This document shows positions 63,094 to 64,000 of a stretch of DNA of 64,000 nt, in pieces; the stretch's first letter is position 1; each line of letters begins with the position of its first letter. A model generated the notes under the pieces. It was given only the letters and a program-made list of their open reading frames with translations. It was not told the DNA's origin and did no database searches. The stretch spans positions 19,041,093-19,105,092 of the forward strand of contig CM075860.1 in assembly GCA_037975125.1 (NCBI GenBank). The letters run 5' to 3'. The position numbers and the translations under genes were made by a program. The DNA comes from Latrodectus hesperus. Lineage: Eukaryota; Arthropoda; Arachnida; Araneae; Theridiidae.

Positions 63094-63450
63094 AGTGCCG
63101 TCGTAGACTTGTGGTTAGAATATCGGTCTGCTATTCGGAAAAACGGGGTTCAATTCCTAATGGCGCCAAAGACCCACTGAATACATGCGATATACATGCT
63201 CGTAAAATCTGTCGAATCGAAAGTCCTGCGGTCAGTCGTTGAGCAGTTACCGTTGGTGTAATGGTCTGGAGAAAATATCCTCCCCTTCAGATCAATGTCA
63301 ATATTAAGGGAGTGTATTCAAAGACACGTACTTTCCCCATCGTGGTGCTCTGATTAAACAAAAGACCCATCCTACTGTCTTAAATTCGCATAGCCAAGAT
63401 ATGCGAGCTCGGCTTGTCCAAGTGTCATAAGTAACAACTACAACATAGGA
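63094..63450 (+). mobile_element. SINE family D copy with head
   Basis: Head GTGCCGTCGTAGACTTGTGG, with a B-box-like GGGGTTCAATTCCTAATGGC. Body ATATCCTCCCCTTCAGATCA, ACGTACTTTCCCCATCGTGG, GCGAGCTCGGCTTGTCCAAG; tail AAGTAACAACTACAACA. It is the fullest family D copy in the window, about 350 bp. Confidence 0.75.
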
Positions 63451-64000
63451 AAACGTAAAAATCTTATGAGCATATAACACTAGAACTCAGCATTCGAATA
63501 GCAAAAACAGAACGTCTATTTTCTAATCTTCTTGATAGCACAACCACTGATCACAGAACATTTCAACCCAAATAACGTTAACCTACCTAAATGTAAACCA
63601 CTGAAAAAAATAAAGTATTTTGTGGTTCATACCTTTTTGAAAAACGCCCAGAATATACTAATGAAGCATTTATCACTAAATGCAAATTTCAAAATTTGTT
63701 ATGCATTGTTATAATTAGTTTTTAAAAGTCATTATACTAAATTATCAAATCAATTTTTATATCTCACGATATATAATGTTACATTTTTGTTGAGCAATAT
63801 TTTAACTTATTGAAAATACGCTCATTCTAATTTATACTTTAAAATTATGTAACCATTATTCTTTTATACCTAAATAAAATTTCAGAAAATTTTTAAATTC
63901 TCGTTAGAAATAATGAGTGTGTTTTCATCTTTGATAATATCATTGTACCGCTAATTTTTCATTAATAATTATATTTGTACTAATTAATATTAAGTTCATT
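63451..64000. other. AT-rich sequence, presumed P4HA intron
   Basis: No exon is recognised. If the host gene continues rightward this is intron sequence. A 60-codon frame on the plus strand (63532-63714) is not recognisable. Confidence 0.4.

Noticed and set aside
61902..64000. Further upstream P4HA exon
   Set aside because: I looked for an in-frame minus-strand segment with flanking AG/GT and family motifs and saw none. The region holds SINEs and AT-rich sequence. A short exon cannot be excluded.

Overview
This is a eukaryotic, strongly AT-rich stretch of an arthropod genome. An arachnid, quite possibly a spider, is my inference from the mix of tRNA-headed SINEs with CAACAACA tails, mariner/Tc1 debris and BEL/Pao elements; no sequence here proves the species. 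There are no operons, CRISPR arrays or bacterial signals.

Only one host gene can be supported. It is the 3' half of a collagen prolyl 4-hydroxylase alpha-subunit gene (P4HA type) on the minus strand, from 61901 down to the stop codon at 45776-45778. Seven coding exons join in frame to 240 codons. They carry the complete 2-oxoglutarate/Fe(II) dioxygenase domain, with the HxD pair, the distal His and the Lys that binds 2-oxoglutarate. The peptide-binding and N-terminal domains must lie beyond position 64000. The introns (about 1.6 to 3.5 kb) are full of SINEs, a LINE remnant, a hAT-like non-autonomous element, a 130-bp tandem repeat and hairpins.

The other 45 kb (1-45400) is intergenic and rich in mobile elements. 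From left to right it holds: the Gag-protease end of a BEL/Pao retrotransposon whose reading frame is open to the window edge (1-2182, minus); Tc1-like debris; a hAT-type non-autonomous element (6106-6830); a mariner derivative made of two inverted copies of its own 3' end (8355-9042); an internally deleted LINE with a matching target-site duplication (10426-11223); a decayed Tc1 element (17240-18187); a short mariner with perfect 30-bp inverted repeats and an in-frame deletion of its catalytic core (19218-20110); a mariner whose 5' end has been amplified into a 168/174-bp tandem array, itself inserted into an older tandem repeat (23395-25806); a 228-bp tandem repeat (27180-28130); a cluster of CCATGG palindromes (31773-32416); a short piggyBac (35980-36791); a tandem SINE block (39600-40320); and a TA-flanked MITE (44366-44827). 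At least six tRNA-derived SINE families, labelled A to F here, are scattered through the window. Several copies have clear target-site duplications. Long (TA)n tracts are common.

I found no coherent undescribed multi-gene system. The most interesting material is structural: mobile elements that have been folded, core-deleted or tandemly amplified. Everything was read by eye. Family names for mobile elements rest on recognisable protein motifs, terminal repeats and target-site duplications, not on database searches.
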